From Lytechinus pictus (taxonomy: Eukaryota; Echinodermata; Echinoidea; Temnopleuroida; Toxopneustidae), in contig NC_087249.1 in the NCBI RefSeq assembly GCF_037042905.1, positions 10,040,001 to 10,104,000 on the forward strand: 64,000 bases of DNA, read 5' to 3'. The notes under the pieces are model-generated. The model was not told where the DNA came from, searched no databases, and saw nothing but the letters and a program-made list of their open reading frames with translations. Below, in pieces: positions 21,733 through 33,102 of the stretch (positions are counted from its first letter, which is position 1; each line of letters opens with the position of its first letter). The position numbers and the translations under genes were made by a program.

Positions 21733-24534
21733 GGTCTGTAAATAATGTGAGAAGGTTCTTGAGTGGGTGCTTTGGGGTGTTTCATGGAAAAAAACTGAAG
21801 ATTGTTTCAAAATGCACAAAACTATGGCAGGCCAGGCAATCCACTCCACTTGTCCATGTAACTTTGGAGAATTTTTGTTCAACATGGTTGAAGACTTCTT
21901 TTGGTCCACATGATTTGGTAGTCTGGCAACCCCCCTAAAACAATAAATAGATATATAAGTGAATGAATACCGGTAAACAAATGAATAAACAAATAAATAA
22001 GGAAATAAATAAATAAATGTATGAACAAAATAAATAAATGAAATGAAATAATAACAACAATAATTTTGCTAAGCTTATAGTGCCATGCCAGAAGCCTTGA
22101 TAATGAAATTGAGAAGAAAAAAAATGACTGGAATAGCTTGCCATAGCCATATGTGATTGAGTGATTGAAATAAATCCTATGTCTTTGTGAAACACCTTAG
22201 AATCAAATGAAAATACGGGTTACTGTACATGCTGAAGAAGAACATGTATGGAAAAGAAAATAAGTGTAAATGAAACAACATGAGAAACACACTATGCAGA
22301 GTTGTATGAAAATAGATATCTTGTACATTGTAACATCTTTATGCCATGCGTACCATGTTTCAAGGGATATAAAACACAGCCACTGAACATGAACTGCTTA
22401 CAAATAGATTTAATCCAGCTTGTCTCTGAATATCATTTCAGATCGTTTTCGGAGGATAATCTTTTCTGTTCGCACTCTTATTCCTTGCTTTCGTATCTGT
22501 TGAATAAAAAATACTCATTTGTCACTTTTCAATGATCTTGCCTGGTTCGAGCTCTCACTTTTCTATCAGCTAAATTTCAAACGAGTCTTTTTTATAAAAA
22601 CCTTATGTTAAAATGACTGTTTAATACATTCAAAGATTACAGTTTTTCTTGATCTTTGCAAAGAAGATATGCAGCAGTTTTATTTTTGATGGCCAGTAAA
22701 TATTTCAAAAAGAAAATAAGAGAGCATGCATTTTTATAAATGAATACAGGTATGACAAATAACATTGACATATGTCTGGGCTTTTCCCCCTTTGCTTTTT
22801 ACTTTCAATTAGATTATATAATTTCCTTTGCGCTTCCTTTTTAGATATAGATGTATGTATGTGTTTGTAATTGTATTCATTTACAAAACAGCAAGAGTAT
22901 TAAGTAACAAATAACTACTTTTTGCAACAAAGAGGTTGCGTTTGAAGTAGTTTTTCTAATTGGAGAGAAATCTGTAACGATATGTCAGAGCAAATTGTTT
23001 GGAGTATGTCCATAGTACTAAACTGCAAGTATGCAGTACGATGTGTAGAGGTAATAATCAGTTATTATGTAGTCCCATCATCCCCTGTTTTCTTCATGCT
23101 TTCATTTTTGGTTAAGTCTCATTTATTTCATGTTTCTCTACAATTTTTTTTTTTGGCAACAGAGATCGAGATCTAATGTATTTTTCCTTACTCATTTGAA
23201 AGGAGTTTTATTCATATTTTTATTCTTATTCTAGTACTTTCAGTGGGGTATGTACCATTTTTTGAGCTGAAAGTCGGTGAATAAAAGACATAAAATATTT
23301 CTGCTTGTTTTGCTTTGATTCATTAATACACTGACAAAAAAGTATTACGGGAATAAGCAGTAAAATAATTTTGATAGTAGAAATGTATTGTACGCATAAT
23401 ATTTTGAGAAAATTCAGTGAAAGTCCCTCTTGAAATGCATGTTTAGTACGACCAGAGTAGAATGGAGATTTTTCTTTTCAATCTTCATTTTTTTTGTTCT
23501 TTAGATATTATGAACACGTACTCGCTTCATTATTTAGGCGTAAGAATTAAATTTTTGGTTCTTAGAGGGATTTATCGTTGTATTTGTGACCTCGACTGCT
23601 CCCAAGTCATTTTTTCCCCTTCCCTTTCTTTTCTTGGGTCTTTGTGATGACTGAATTATATTTGTGATGGCCGTCAATGAACTCTTCAATAAATATGAGC
23701 ATTGAAAAATAAATTTGACTTGTCCAGTGAGTACTTTTGTGTTAACCCTGTATTCCAGTTTGAGGGAGAGTGATATTGGCCCGAATGCATGCAGGTGGTT
23801 TTGAAAACCAACCCATGGTTTTATGGAGATTTCCTTTATAAATGATGCTTGAATACCGCATATGGTAAAAAAAAAGTCCAATGCTGATGCACGCTTTTGT
23901 CACAGTGCACCAAATTGACGCCTTTTGTCATGGTTGAGTATGCTATTTTATTCATGAGTCCACTGGCTTGAGCAGTGGACTCATGAATTCAATACTTGGT
24001 AGCACCACTTTCCATTGTTCCGACTCAGTCATGTGTGCATTGTGAACGTAGGGCTTCAAATGAAAGAGGGGAAGCATATCTTGTCATTGATGTACATCTC
24101 ATGAAGCAAATTTATGATTATGATGGCAAGAAATACTGAATTAAGGTTTCCTTTTTTTCTGGGATGCACTTTATATCGTATTTCCTTAACATGATCGCTA
24201 CACAGTACAATCGATGCCAGCATACAGGTATCATGATGCATTTCAAAGACAAGAGGGTTTTAAGTGCATAGTACTATTTTTCAAGACCACTTTCAAGTTC
24301 AAATTATTCAGGAGTTAAAGTGAATTTCTTATTGTAACAAGAAATCCACTTGAATCCACATTTATGTTTGGGTGAAAATCCAGCTCAAGGTCTTATTTTT
24401 TTTTTAAATTGAAGACTATATCATATCCCATCTTGCACGATTTTTTTTTTTTGGGGGGGGGGATGGCAGGATTTGAACTGATTTTTTTAAATCTGATCAA
24501 AAGCTTGTGCTGACAGATTGAGTGACATTAATGA
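21733..24534. other. AT-rich non-coding stretch
   Basis: Contains an (AAAT)n tract at about 21943-22045 and a perfect 16-bp hairpin at 23950-23988. No supported gene. Confidence 0.4.
23950..23988. repeat. Perfect 16-bp inverted repeat (hairpin)
   Basis: The arm ATTCATGAGTCCACTG is followed by a 7-nt loop (GCTTGAG) and the exact complement CAGTGGACTCATGAAT. The right half could be a decayed tRNA-SINE head (TGGCTTGAGCAGTGGA followed by ATTCAATAC). No run of T follows, so it is not a terminator. Confidence 0.6.
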
Positions 24535-24810
24535 TAATAATAGCTAGCTAGCTGGATAATAAAGCGCTTTTTGCTAGAGGATACAAAGTGCTGCTATTAT
24601 TACCCCGGTTTTAGCTGAAGCTACCATCACCGGCGCTCAGTGCATGCAAGGAATTACTCCTGCCGGGTACCCATTCACCTCACCTGGGTCAAGTGCAGCA
24701 CAGTGGATAAATTTCTTGCTGAAGGAAAATACGCCATGGCTACGATTCGAACCCACGACCCTCTGTTTCAAGGGCAAGAGTCAGAACCACTAGACCACGA
24801 CGCACCCTTG
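24535..24810 (-). mobile_element. tRNA-derived SINE, minus strand
   Basis: On the minus strand: A-box TGGTCTAGTGGTTCTGA, B-box GGTTCGAATCG, then the family body (TTTATCCACTGTGCTGCACT, GAATGGGTACCCGGCAGGAG, CGGGGTAATAATAGCAGCAC, AAAGCGCTTTAT). It is one of the better preserved copies of the family. Confidence 0.9.
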
Positions 24811-25752
24811 GGTCAGATGCGTAAAAAGTAGCAATTGCTTTTGCTAGTAAGTTCAAGCAGTCACTATCTGACTGCTTGCTCATGTGGATTAAGCTATTGC
24901 TAAAAGTGTATGCATAAAGTGAACATTTCGCTTATGCGTTTAAGCGCTTGCTTGGGTTTTTTCAAGCTCCGTCGGAGCCGGCGTCGGAGCATCTTGAGCG
25001 TTTGCTTGATCAGGTGTTCACGTTTTTTAATCATGTTTTTGCACCTGAGAGAGAGCCCCTAAGTGTACTGTACAGTATACATGTTTTCTTCCTAGTAAGT
25101 GCAAACCAAAAGCCAAATATATAAATTTATCAAAGAGAAACAAGTTAGTTTGACACCATGTCAAAGGAAAAGATGTTATATGACAGAAGCATTAATTTGC
25201 ACTGACAGACCTACACCATTGAAATGTTATTGTAAGGTAGCTATTTGAAAAGTCTGACTGTTAAGAGGATACTAATAGGCTGTTAATATTTTATGTTTAT
25301 TCATTCAAATTTTCATACAGAAATTACCCCTGATGTCAAAATAAGGCATATCGCAGACTCCAAAACTGGGGCGCATGGTAGGCCTATACGGTAGTGGATC
25401 CTATTACTGAACACTGGCATATCAAACGTATATTTCTCATGAAATTCACCAAACTTTCACCATAAATATACAAATACACAAATACCTACAAAAAATTAAT
25501 TTGTAAAAATTTTGCAGAAATCGTTTTTCTTTTTTTTACGATATCCACTTCCAAACGGACCCCGCTTCGCGTGGGAAATATTTTGGTCACTTGAATAAGG
25601 TATCGTATTACCGAAAATGTGTTTTCTATGGGAAAAGTTGAGAAAACAACAAAATCACGGATGAGCTACTTTGTTTTTTTTTTTTAGTTCATAAAGACTT
25701 TGAAAATGTGTTTTTGACCATTTTTCATCATCTTTCTATTCAAGTTCCCTTT
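24811..25752. other. Non-coding stretch, degenerate repeats
   Basis: Holds AAGCAATTGC/AAGCGCTTGC-like short direct and inverted strings (24830-25010) and AT-rich sequence. No gene recognised. Confidence 0.4.
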
Positions 25753-25910
25753 GAAAGGATCACTAGCGAACCTACGGGGGGGGGGGGCACTCTGCCCCCC
25801 CTGACGAGTCACAACCCATGCAAAAACGTATCTTTGCCCCCCCTGACGGGCTTGAAAAACCTTTTTTGCCCCCCCTGACGAGCTTTAAGACCTTCAATGC
25901 CCCCCTGACG

Positions 25911-25950
<40 letters not shown>

Positions 25951-26018
25951 TGTCAATTTTTTTGGTGGACGGTTTTGCCCCCCCTGTGAAAAATCCTAGG
26001 TACGCCACTGGAAAGGAT
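25753..26018. mobile_element. 250-bp hAT-like MITE with 8-bp target duplication
   Basis: GAAAGGAT occurs at 25753-25760 and again at 26011-26018, directly flanking the element 25761-26010. The left end CACTAGCGAACCTACGG and reverse-complemented right end CAGTGGCGTACCTAGG are inverted copies. An 8-bp duplication with CAGTGGCG ends is typical of hAT elements. The interior has CCCCCCTGACGAG repeated about five times and a T-run of about 33, which gives a meaningless Phe/Lys-rich frame. Confidence 0.85.
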
Positions 26019-26547
26019 GTTGCGTGTTTGATTTTACAAGGCCGTTCGGTAATACAATGACAATAGGGGGAATTATTTTCAGGTGGGGTACGGTGTCAGT
26101 GCTGTGCGTAACAGTATCCTGTAAAGTTGTTCAACTGATAAACTATAATGTTTATTCAGTTAGAGGGCGCACTCATACTTTCTTGATAAAATGCCCTTCC
26201 TAATTTAACCTACAAATCTCTCTTTAAAAACTCAGTCAACAGCTTGAAACATGTTGGCAGCGGTCGGATTTTGAGTGGTTTCGGCATGCCGTGGTTTCTA
26301 TTCCTGCGGAAAGAATGGTGATGTGACTAAATTTTTGCTTTGAAATTGAATTGGTGCATCTCCAGAGACAAGATTGATGATTTCAGCCCACTTCTTAATC
26401 TTAGCCCCACACATGTAAGTCTGTGTTAGTTAATTTTCTAACGTTACTTGTATTTTAAAACGTGCATGCCATTGTTACACTAAAACAGGAATAGTGTAGC
26501 TATTACACCCGATTCTCTCTCTCTCTCTCTCTTGTATCCTTCCTCCA

Positions 26548-26665
26548 TTAAAGGGAAATGAAACCTTTGGAACAAATCAAATGGGCTTGTGTGGAAACAG
26601 AAAAATCAAAGAAGAATAAGATAAGATCAGATAAAATTTGAGAGAATCGGACAATTGACAAATGA
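26548..26665. mobile_element. Truncated MITE of the TTAAAGGGGAATGAAAC family
   Basis: Starts TTAAAGGGAAATGAAAC and continues with GAAACAGAAAAATCAAAGAA, matching the arms of the full-length copy at 58422-59029. No right end was seen, so it is a one-sided fragment. Confidence 0.65.
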
Positions 26666-27392
26666 GATGAGTCTGGAGACTCGCTTTCAGTCAGAGAGAG
26701 AGAGATGTGGATATGAATAACCTGGAGGCTTCTGGGGAGTAAAAGTCATCTACTATACGTAGGCTTACTCCCATGAAGCCTGACATGGCAAAGCATAGGC
26801 CCACACTAAGGAGAGTATTTGGAGACAACAATGTTGCTCCAAAATACTTGATTTGTTTAACTTGCTTATCACACAATTTTGTAAATGGAAAAGAAGTTCA
26901 TTTCCCCCCATTAGGCACTTATAACGTTTATTTTACACTAATAATTATACAAATATTAAGAAAAATCATGTAAGAAGGAAGAGAGGGCGCCATCGCCACC
27001 ATCGGACGTAACTTCTGGGAGCTCCGGCCTAAAGTTGTAAATATTCACTTAAATCTTGTCAATCCTGTTATCTTTGTATATTCTGTTGACATATATTCAA
27101 ATTTAATGATTAATTCTATGCTCTGTTGTATATATTTTTAGTCATGTCTTGCTAAAAAGTAGGAAATAAGGGCCTCCCCTCGACCACTAAAACACCAATA
27201 GCAAACCCATGTAGAACTGTGTGTATTGCGTATGTATGTGTATGGAAAACCAGTAGTATGGCGTTGCGAACTGTACAGTCACCCTATCCATCTATTTGTC
27301 TGCAGTTTATTGTAGCTGTTGCTTTTCTATATGCATCCTACTAACCTAACCCCAAGAACTGTAAGATATATGAACCTACAACTCTCACTTCA

Positions 27393-27747
27393 GTGTCTGT
27401 CATTGTAAATCATGGGAAGCTGAGCAGGCTGATGTCAATGTCGATAGATATCTCTTCTTCACAAATACGACATCGTAAACATCTCTGTTTGACAACAATA
27501 TTACTATTACTGGCAGGGGACATTCAAACTAATCCAGGGCCGAAGACAACTCCGGTGTACCCTTGTGGATTCTGTGAACGCCCAGTTACGTGGTCCCAGC
27601 TTGCTGTCTGTTGTTGTATGGTACCACAAGTCCTGTGAAGGATTAAATACGCAGGATATGTCACATCTGGGACATGATAGTGTGGTGTGGCATTGTTATA
27701 AATGTGATAGCATCAATGTGGACAACTTTACATTCAACCACTTCTAG
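27393..27747 (+). pseudogene. LINE N-terminus: 2A-like NPGP motif plus PHD-like zinc finger (frameshifted)
   Basis: A leucine-rich stretch (TTILLLLAG) leads into GDIQTNPGP at 27516-27542, the form of a 2A ribosome-skipping peptide, in which translation breaks between Gly and Pro. The known consensus has Glu where this copy has Gln. Right after it comes a cysteine pattern, PCGFC then AVCC, continuing after a +1 frameshift as WYHKSCEGL and VVWHCYKC, which fits a C4HC3 PHD-type finger. Sea urchin and other marine CR1/L2-like elements are known to carry this 2A plus finger arrangement. Breaking the frame between the finger's halves makes the copy non-functional. Confidence 0.75.
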
Positions 27748-27959
27748 CTTGAAACATCAAACACTTTTTACCTGCTCTCGCCAGCTGCAAAAAAGTTCTG
27801 TGATATCATTTTCATCTGATGACCTAGATAAGCTTTACCCAGTCAACGAGAGCAGTCCAAAGTTGCCTAAAGGCAAAAGAAGAGGGAAATGGAACTCCAT
27901 TGCAAAATGTACGCGTAGCACATCGTCCTCGACATCGCAAGAATCTAGTCATAGCTCTC

Positions 27960-28680
27960 CGATTCATCCCAAAATGACTAACTTGAGAGTGCTTACTGTA
28001 AACTGTTGCAGCATCAGGAGTAATCGATCGGAATTCACCGCAGCCATGGATTATGTGAAACCAGACATCATCTGCGGCACCGAATCATGGCAAAAGTGGC
28101 ATTAAGCCAGGGAAAGATCCGACGGATGATGCAATAAAGTCCAGTGAAGTCTTCCCGGACTCCCACTTTTTCCAAAGGAATGATCGTGAAACTGCGGAGG
28201 AGGAGTCTTTGTTGGCATCAACAGGACTATGACATCTGATTGTAGACCTGACCTAATCACTGATTGCGAAATCATGTGGACTAAAGTAAAACTCCAAGGA
28301 GGTGCGAATAGGGATTTATATTGTGGTTCATTCTACATGCCTCATCGTGATCTACGACACTTGAATCAGCTGCATGCTTCCCTGGGTCGGGTACTTAACT
28401 CAAGAACAGGGAACATATTATTCTTGCAGGGGACTTTAATTGCCCCGACATAGACTGGGACAATCTTTGTGTTCGACAAGGAGCATCCGATAGAGATGTA
28501 CAGCAGGCGTTGATTGATATCTCTGTGGAATATAGCCTTACTCAAGTCCACAACCAACCCACTAGACAAGACAATATATTGGATTTGATCTTTACAAATA
28601 ACCCTTCTGTGGTCAAGTCTTCTAGTATTCCTGGTATTAGTGATCATGCCATGGTGGTTACTGATTTTGACATCCTACCA
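27960..28680 (+). pseudogene. LINE apurinic-type endonuclease domain (broken)
   Basis: Motifs in order: RVLTVNCCSIRSN (start of domain), DIICGTESW (the catalytic Glu motif), then a stop and frameshifts; YCGSFYMPH; GDFNCPDIDW near 28430 (the DFN catalytic block, in a different frame from what precedes it); and DLIFTNNP followed by GISDHAMV (the terminal SDH motif). These are the standard signature blocks of the APE endonuclease in non-LTR elements and all are recognisable. At least three frame changes rule out function. Confidence 0.85.
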
Positions 28681-29433
28681 AGCATCACTAAATACCACAA
28701 GAGAAAGTTTTTCTTGTTCAAAAAGGCAGACTGGAACGGAATAAGAGAAGAGATGTCAAAATTATCTGATGAAATTTCTCGTCAAGTAGAGTTAGACGGC
28801 AATATCCACGATATCTGGACTCTCTTCAAAACATCCCTCATGAAAGTGGTCGACAAAAACATACCATCGAAGATGAGGAGTGGAAGGAAATCTCTTCCAT
28901 GGTTCTGCCACTCGTTGAAACGCATGGTAAAAAGGAAGGCTAGACTCTATAAGAAGGCTAAAGATCCCAGAAGGACTTCCAACAAAGCTGAAGATTGGGA
29001 GAAGTATAAGCGTTTCCAGCGTACTTGTAAGAAGGCCTTTAATAAGGCAGAGGAGGAGCATGTAACATCATCAATTGTTCAAGGCCTTGAAGAAAATAAC
29101 CCTAAACCATTTTGGCACTATATAGCATCAAAACGCCAAGACAGAACAGGGCTACCCCCACTCAAGAATGCTGGAAACCTTATCCATGAAAGTAAAGCCA
29201 AGGCTCAGTTGTTGGTTAAGGAATTCAAATCTGTATTTTCAAGAGGACTTTATGCTCCACCTGAATTGAATAATCCATGCAGAAGAAAGATCGCTCCACT
29301 GCACATCACCGTGAATGGAGTTGAGAAGTTACTATCAAGGATAAATGCTTCCAAATCGTCGGGTCCTGATCTCATCCCAAACACCCTACTAAAAGAATGT
29401 GCAAGGGAACTGGCTCCAGGCTTGCGAGATTTT
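28681..29433 (+). pseudogene. LINE linker and start of the reverse transcriptase domain
   Basis: Open without stops from the endonuclease end through a Lys/Arg-rich linker (KRMVKRKARLYKKA) and the typical FWHYIASKR and KAQLLVKEF blocks, to ASKSSGPDLIPNTLLKECA, the first RT block (SxGPDxIP). The frame then enters an inserted repeat at about 29434, after which it reads unrelated residues to a stop at 29508. Confidence 0.85.
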
Positions 29434-30512
29434 TGTCTCGCCTGCATAGCAGAGCGAGACTATAGGCGCCGCTTTTCCGACGGCGGCGGCGTCAACATCA
29501 AATCTTAACCTAAGGTTAAGTTTTTGAAATGACATCATAACTTAGAAAGTATATGGACCTAGTTCATGAAACTTGGACATAAGGTTAATCAAGTATTACT
29601 GAACATCCTGCTAGAGTTTCAGGTCACATGACTAAGGTCAAAGGTCATTTAGGGTCAATGAACTTTGGTCAAGTTGGGGGTATTTGTTGAATTACTATCA
29701 TAACTTTGAAAATTTATGGATCTAGTTCATGAAACTTGGACATAAGGTTAATCAAGTATTAGTGAACATCCTGCCTGAGTTTCAGGTCACATGGCCAAGG
29801 TCAAAGGTCATTTAGGGTCAATGAACTTTGGCCAAGTTGGGGGTATTTGTTGAATTACCTTCATAACTTTGAAAATTTATGGATCTAGTTCATGAAACTT
29901 GGACATTAGGTTAATCAAGTACCACTGAATATCCTGTGCAAGTTTCAGGTCACATGACCATGGTCAATGGTCATTTAAGGTCAATGAACTTTAGTTGGTT
30001 GGGAGTCTTTGTTAAATTACCATCCTAACTCTGAAGTTTTATGGATCTAGTTTATAAAACTTGGACATGAGAGTAATCGAGTATCACTGAACATCCTGTA
30101 CGAGTTTCACATGACCATGGTCAAAGGTCATTTAAGGTCAATGAACTTTGGCCGTGTTGGGGGTATTTGTTGAATTACCATCCTAACTCTGAAGTTTATG
30201 GATCTATTTCATAAAACTTGGGATATAAGAGTAATCAAGTATCACTAAACACCCCCTGTGAGTTTCAGGTCACAAAACCAAGGTCAAAGGTCAGTTAAGG
30301 TCAATAAACTTAGGCCATGTTGGGGTAATTGTTGAATTGCCATCATAACTTTGAAAGTTTATGGATAGAGTGAATGAAGTGTGGACATGGGTGTATTTGA
30401 CCATATGAATGGTGTTTTTGTGAATGATTATTTTATAGTAGTTTTCAAAGTTAGCACTGCTGCTATATTAAATTGCGTAATGCAGGCGAGACTGCCAGAG
30501 GCGTTCCACTTG
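29434..30512. mobile_element. Repeat-filled element with TGTCTCGCCTGCAT ends, inserted in the LINE
   Basis: Begins TGTCTCGCCTGCATAGCAGA and ends with ATGCAGGCGAGAC followed by TGCCAGAGGCGTTCC, so the tips are inverted copies around TCTCGCCTGCAT. The interior is six tandem units of about 162 bp (AGTTCATGAAACTTGGACAT at 29561, 29724 and 29887, then diverged at about 30049, 30206 and 30361), each with AGGTCA motifs. It has no coding capacity. A related full copy lies at 45052-45735 and a left-end fragment at 44701-44900. It separates two RT blocks of the LINE, so it arrived later. Exact edges are uncertain by a few bases. Confidence 0.75.
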
Positions 30513-31014
30513 TTTCCAATTATCGGTTGATTTAGGCAGAGCACCATCTGACTGGAAGAAGGCACATGTTACACCAGTCTTTAAGAAAGGTGATGTACAC
30601 TCAACTGGAAATTATCGACCAGTCTCCCTTACATCAGTGATCTGCAAACAGCTTGAGCATATCATTTGTAAGCACCTCTTCAAACATCTACAAGAAAACA
30701 ATATCTTGTCGTCTCTCAACCACGGGTTCAGGTCCGGTCATTCAACTGAAACTCAACTACTGACCACAGTACATGATCTCCTTCTCGCCCATGACAAGAA
30801 AGTACAGTCAGACGTCATCATACTAGACTTTGCTAAGGCGTTTGATACAGTGCCTCACTCGCTACTCCTACACAAACTAGCGAACTACGGGATCGATGGC
30901 TCGATACACAAGTGGCTTACATCCTTCCTAACACACAGGGAGATGACGGTTGTAGTTGATGGAGAGCATTCCGACCCAGAGGAAGTAACATCAGGTGTGC
31001 CGCAGGCGACAGTA
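30513..31014 (+). pseudogene. LINE reverse transcriptase, fingers and palm (first catalytic Asp)
   Basis: In one frame: APSDWKKAHVTPVFKKGD, NYRPVSLTS, the GFRSGHSTETQL block, DVIILDFAKAFDTVPH (catalytic motif A with its Asp), the WLTSFLTHR block and TSGVPQ (motif B) at 30990-31008. It is open to the point where the TA-flanked transposon enters at 31013. Compared with the usual GVPQGSVLGPLLF, the host LINE reads GVPQATV then LRPLLF after the insert, so two normally conserved residues (Gly-Ser) are changed. Confidence 0.9.
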
Positions 31015-33102
31015 GGGGAGACCGGGGTTAGTTGGAACATTTTTGACAAAAATGGCTGTAAAATCCAAAAAGATTTTATTCGAGAAACAATCAATATATC
31101 AGCTTGAAGCATATATCTCAGGGCTTCAAATGTATCCCATAAAATTTTTAACTCTATTATGGTTACTGAAAAAATCCACCTTGAACAAGACTATCGCAAA
31201 CGTTCCAACTTACCCCCATATCGGGGTAAGTTGGAACATGGTATGGGGTAAGTTGGAACATAGACAGCTGGCAGCCGTCTGTTTCGAGGAGTTTTTTAAC
31301 ATTTTATTTTTTTTTTATTTCTCCTCATACACAGACGGCTCGCTAGCGTGCAGCCACCATTAGGGGACTTGCAATGCAAAATCCCCCCGTCGGGGCTCTT
31401 CAATTTTTGTCTTTAATGAGTAAAAATTTTGAAAATTCACGCGACCAAAATGCAAATTAATATTCCCTCTTGGCATCAATTGCCAAAAAACTGAGAAAAA
31501 TCAAGTTAAAAGGAACAAAAACAGTGACTTACCTCGGGTGTCGCGCAAATTCACTTCCCCGTTTTATCCGATCTTAAGTACATAAACATATGGCCATTGA
31601 GTCCCCTGTACAGATCGCGCTAGAACTTCGGTCTCTGTATTTGGTGAGTGAAGCCAACGGAGTTCAGCTGAACAACCAACATAACAGAGACCGAAGCTTT
31701 TGGTCTAGTTGGAACACTGCATGGTCAATTAAGAATTATACTAAAACTACTTAAAACTGTAATATTGCATGGTTTTAGCCTATTTGCTTTATCTTATTCA
31801 AGTTCAAAATATTAAAGTGTGGATTCGTTGAACTTTATGTTTTCTATTATACAGCGACTCACGCAAGCAGACTGTGTAGTAGAATTCCGCATATTTGGGT
31901 GCGTTTGAGTTTACATGCAATTAAGTGTACTATCAGCAATTTCATGTACTTCTGCATCAAATTTATAAGACAAAAATTGATTGTTTTTATTTTTTTCATA
32001 ATTAATTATGCAAATGTTTTTGCCTTTAACTCTATTTATTAAGCTAGTAGAATTTTTGGTGAGAGTATCAATTTTCACATTTTTAACAAATATCCACCAA
32101 AAAATGCAAAAAATATAATTTCTTATGTATTTTTTGTTTTGTCGAACTTTGTTTTTTCCGATGGACTTTTTCAGGAGTCTTTTGCGATCATAAATAGCAC
32201 AAAATGAATCTATTTGAACCAGCAAAAGTAAAAAATAATCATACATTTATGACTTTTGGTTGAAAAACACAATTTGCATTGACCTTGTACATGGAATCAC
32301 CTTTTTGAACGATTTTGGGTCCGAACATGCACATACAATTTGTTGCGTAATTTTAAAACCACGCACACAGGCATCACAAATTTTGTCTCAAATGATGCGC
32401 AAGACTTGAAAGTAAAAAGTCAGCTAGCAGTGTAATAAAAAAATTCCTGCGACGGCGTAGTGACAAAATTTCTTGAGGGGGGCTCAAATTGACCCCCCCC
32501 CCCCTTTTGATAAGGGTTAACATTGCATTACATGTACGTGCCTACAATAGGCCTTAAATGCACACTCAGACCTAACTGATAAACAAAACAAGCATGGTAT
32601 ACAATACATGTTCAGAAGAGTGTGAAATACTTTGGTTTTTTTTTCTCATATCCAATATTTTCATTCATAATTATGTTTGGGGTGAGTTGGAACATGTTCC
32701 AACTAGCCCCTTCAATTTTGTTCCAACTAACCCCGGAGGCTCATTTGACATTTATAAGCTTACAGCACAAAAAGGGACTTCACCATGGCATATTAATAAC
32801 CTCATTTTGTAGCTTGGTATAAGTGTCTATTATACCCCTAAACTGGCCAACTTGATCTGTAAACTTCTCTGAGATAATCAAACATTTCTGAACGAGAAAA
32901 AATTTACTCAGAAGGTCAAAAAACAAAAATTTGTTTCTAACTTCACCAGGCTTGTTGCACATGTGTTGTCTGTAATATGGTGGATGGCCGTTGATAATGA
33001 CAATAACTTGAGGGCAGTATTGCAGAAATTTATTTAAAGACGTTAAAGAAAATTACAATGTTTCAACTTACCCCATGTTCCAACTAACCCCGGTCTCCCC
33101 TA
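31013..33102. mobile_element. 2086-bp non-autonomous TIR transposon with TA target duplication
   Basis: A perfect 26-bp inverted repeat (GGGGAGACCGGGGTTAGTTG continuing GAACAT) bounds 31015-33100, with TA at 31013-31014 and 33101-33102. Removing the element plus one TA restores a continuous RT frame (GVPQATV then LRPLLFLCHINDLPD), which proves the boundaries. The motif GGGGTAAGTTGGAAC recurs inside in both orientations (31204-31262, 32688-32735, 33064-33090), and there is a hairpin around 31625-31697 (CTTCGGTCTCTGT and its complement). No transposase-like frame was seen. The TA duplication suggests Tc1/mariner or another TA-targeting family. Confidence 0.92.

Noticed and set aside
26773..26973. 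Plus-strand ORF MKPDMAKHRPTLRRVFGDNN, also conserved in the inverted copy
   Set aside because: It is the antisense reading of the small gene's exon 2. The opposite strand has an ATG exon, a donor and consistent phase, so that strand is preferred.
31911..32246. A 111-codon minus-strand frame inside the TA-flanked transposon, considered as a transposase
   Set aside because: Composition is Lys/Asn/Ile-rich from AT-rich DNA, with no DDE/D-type catalytic motif, zinc finger or helix-turn-helix visible.
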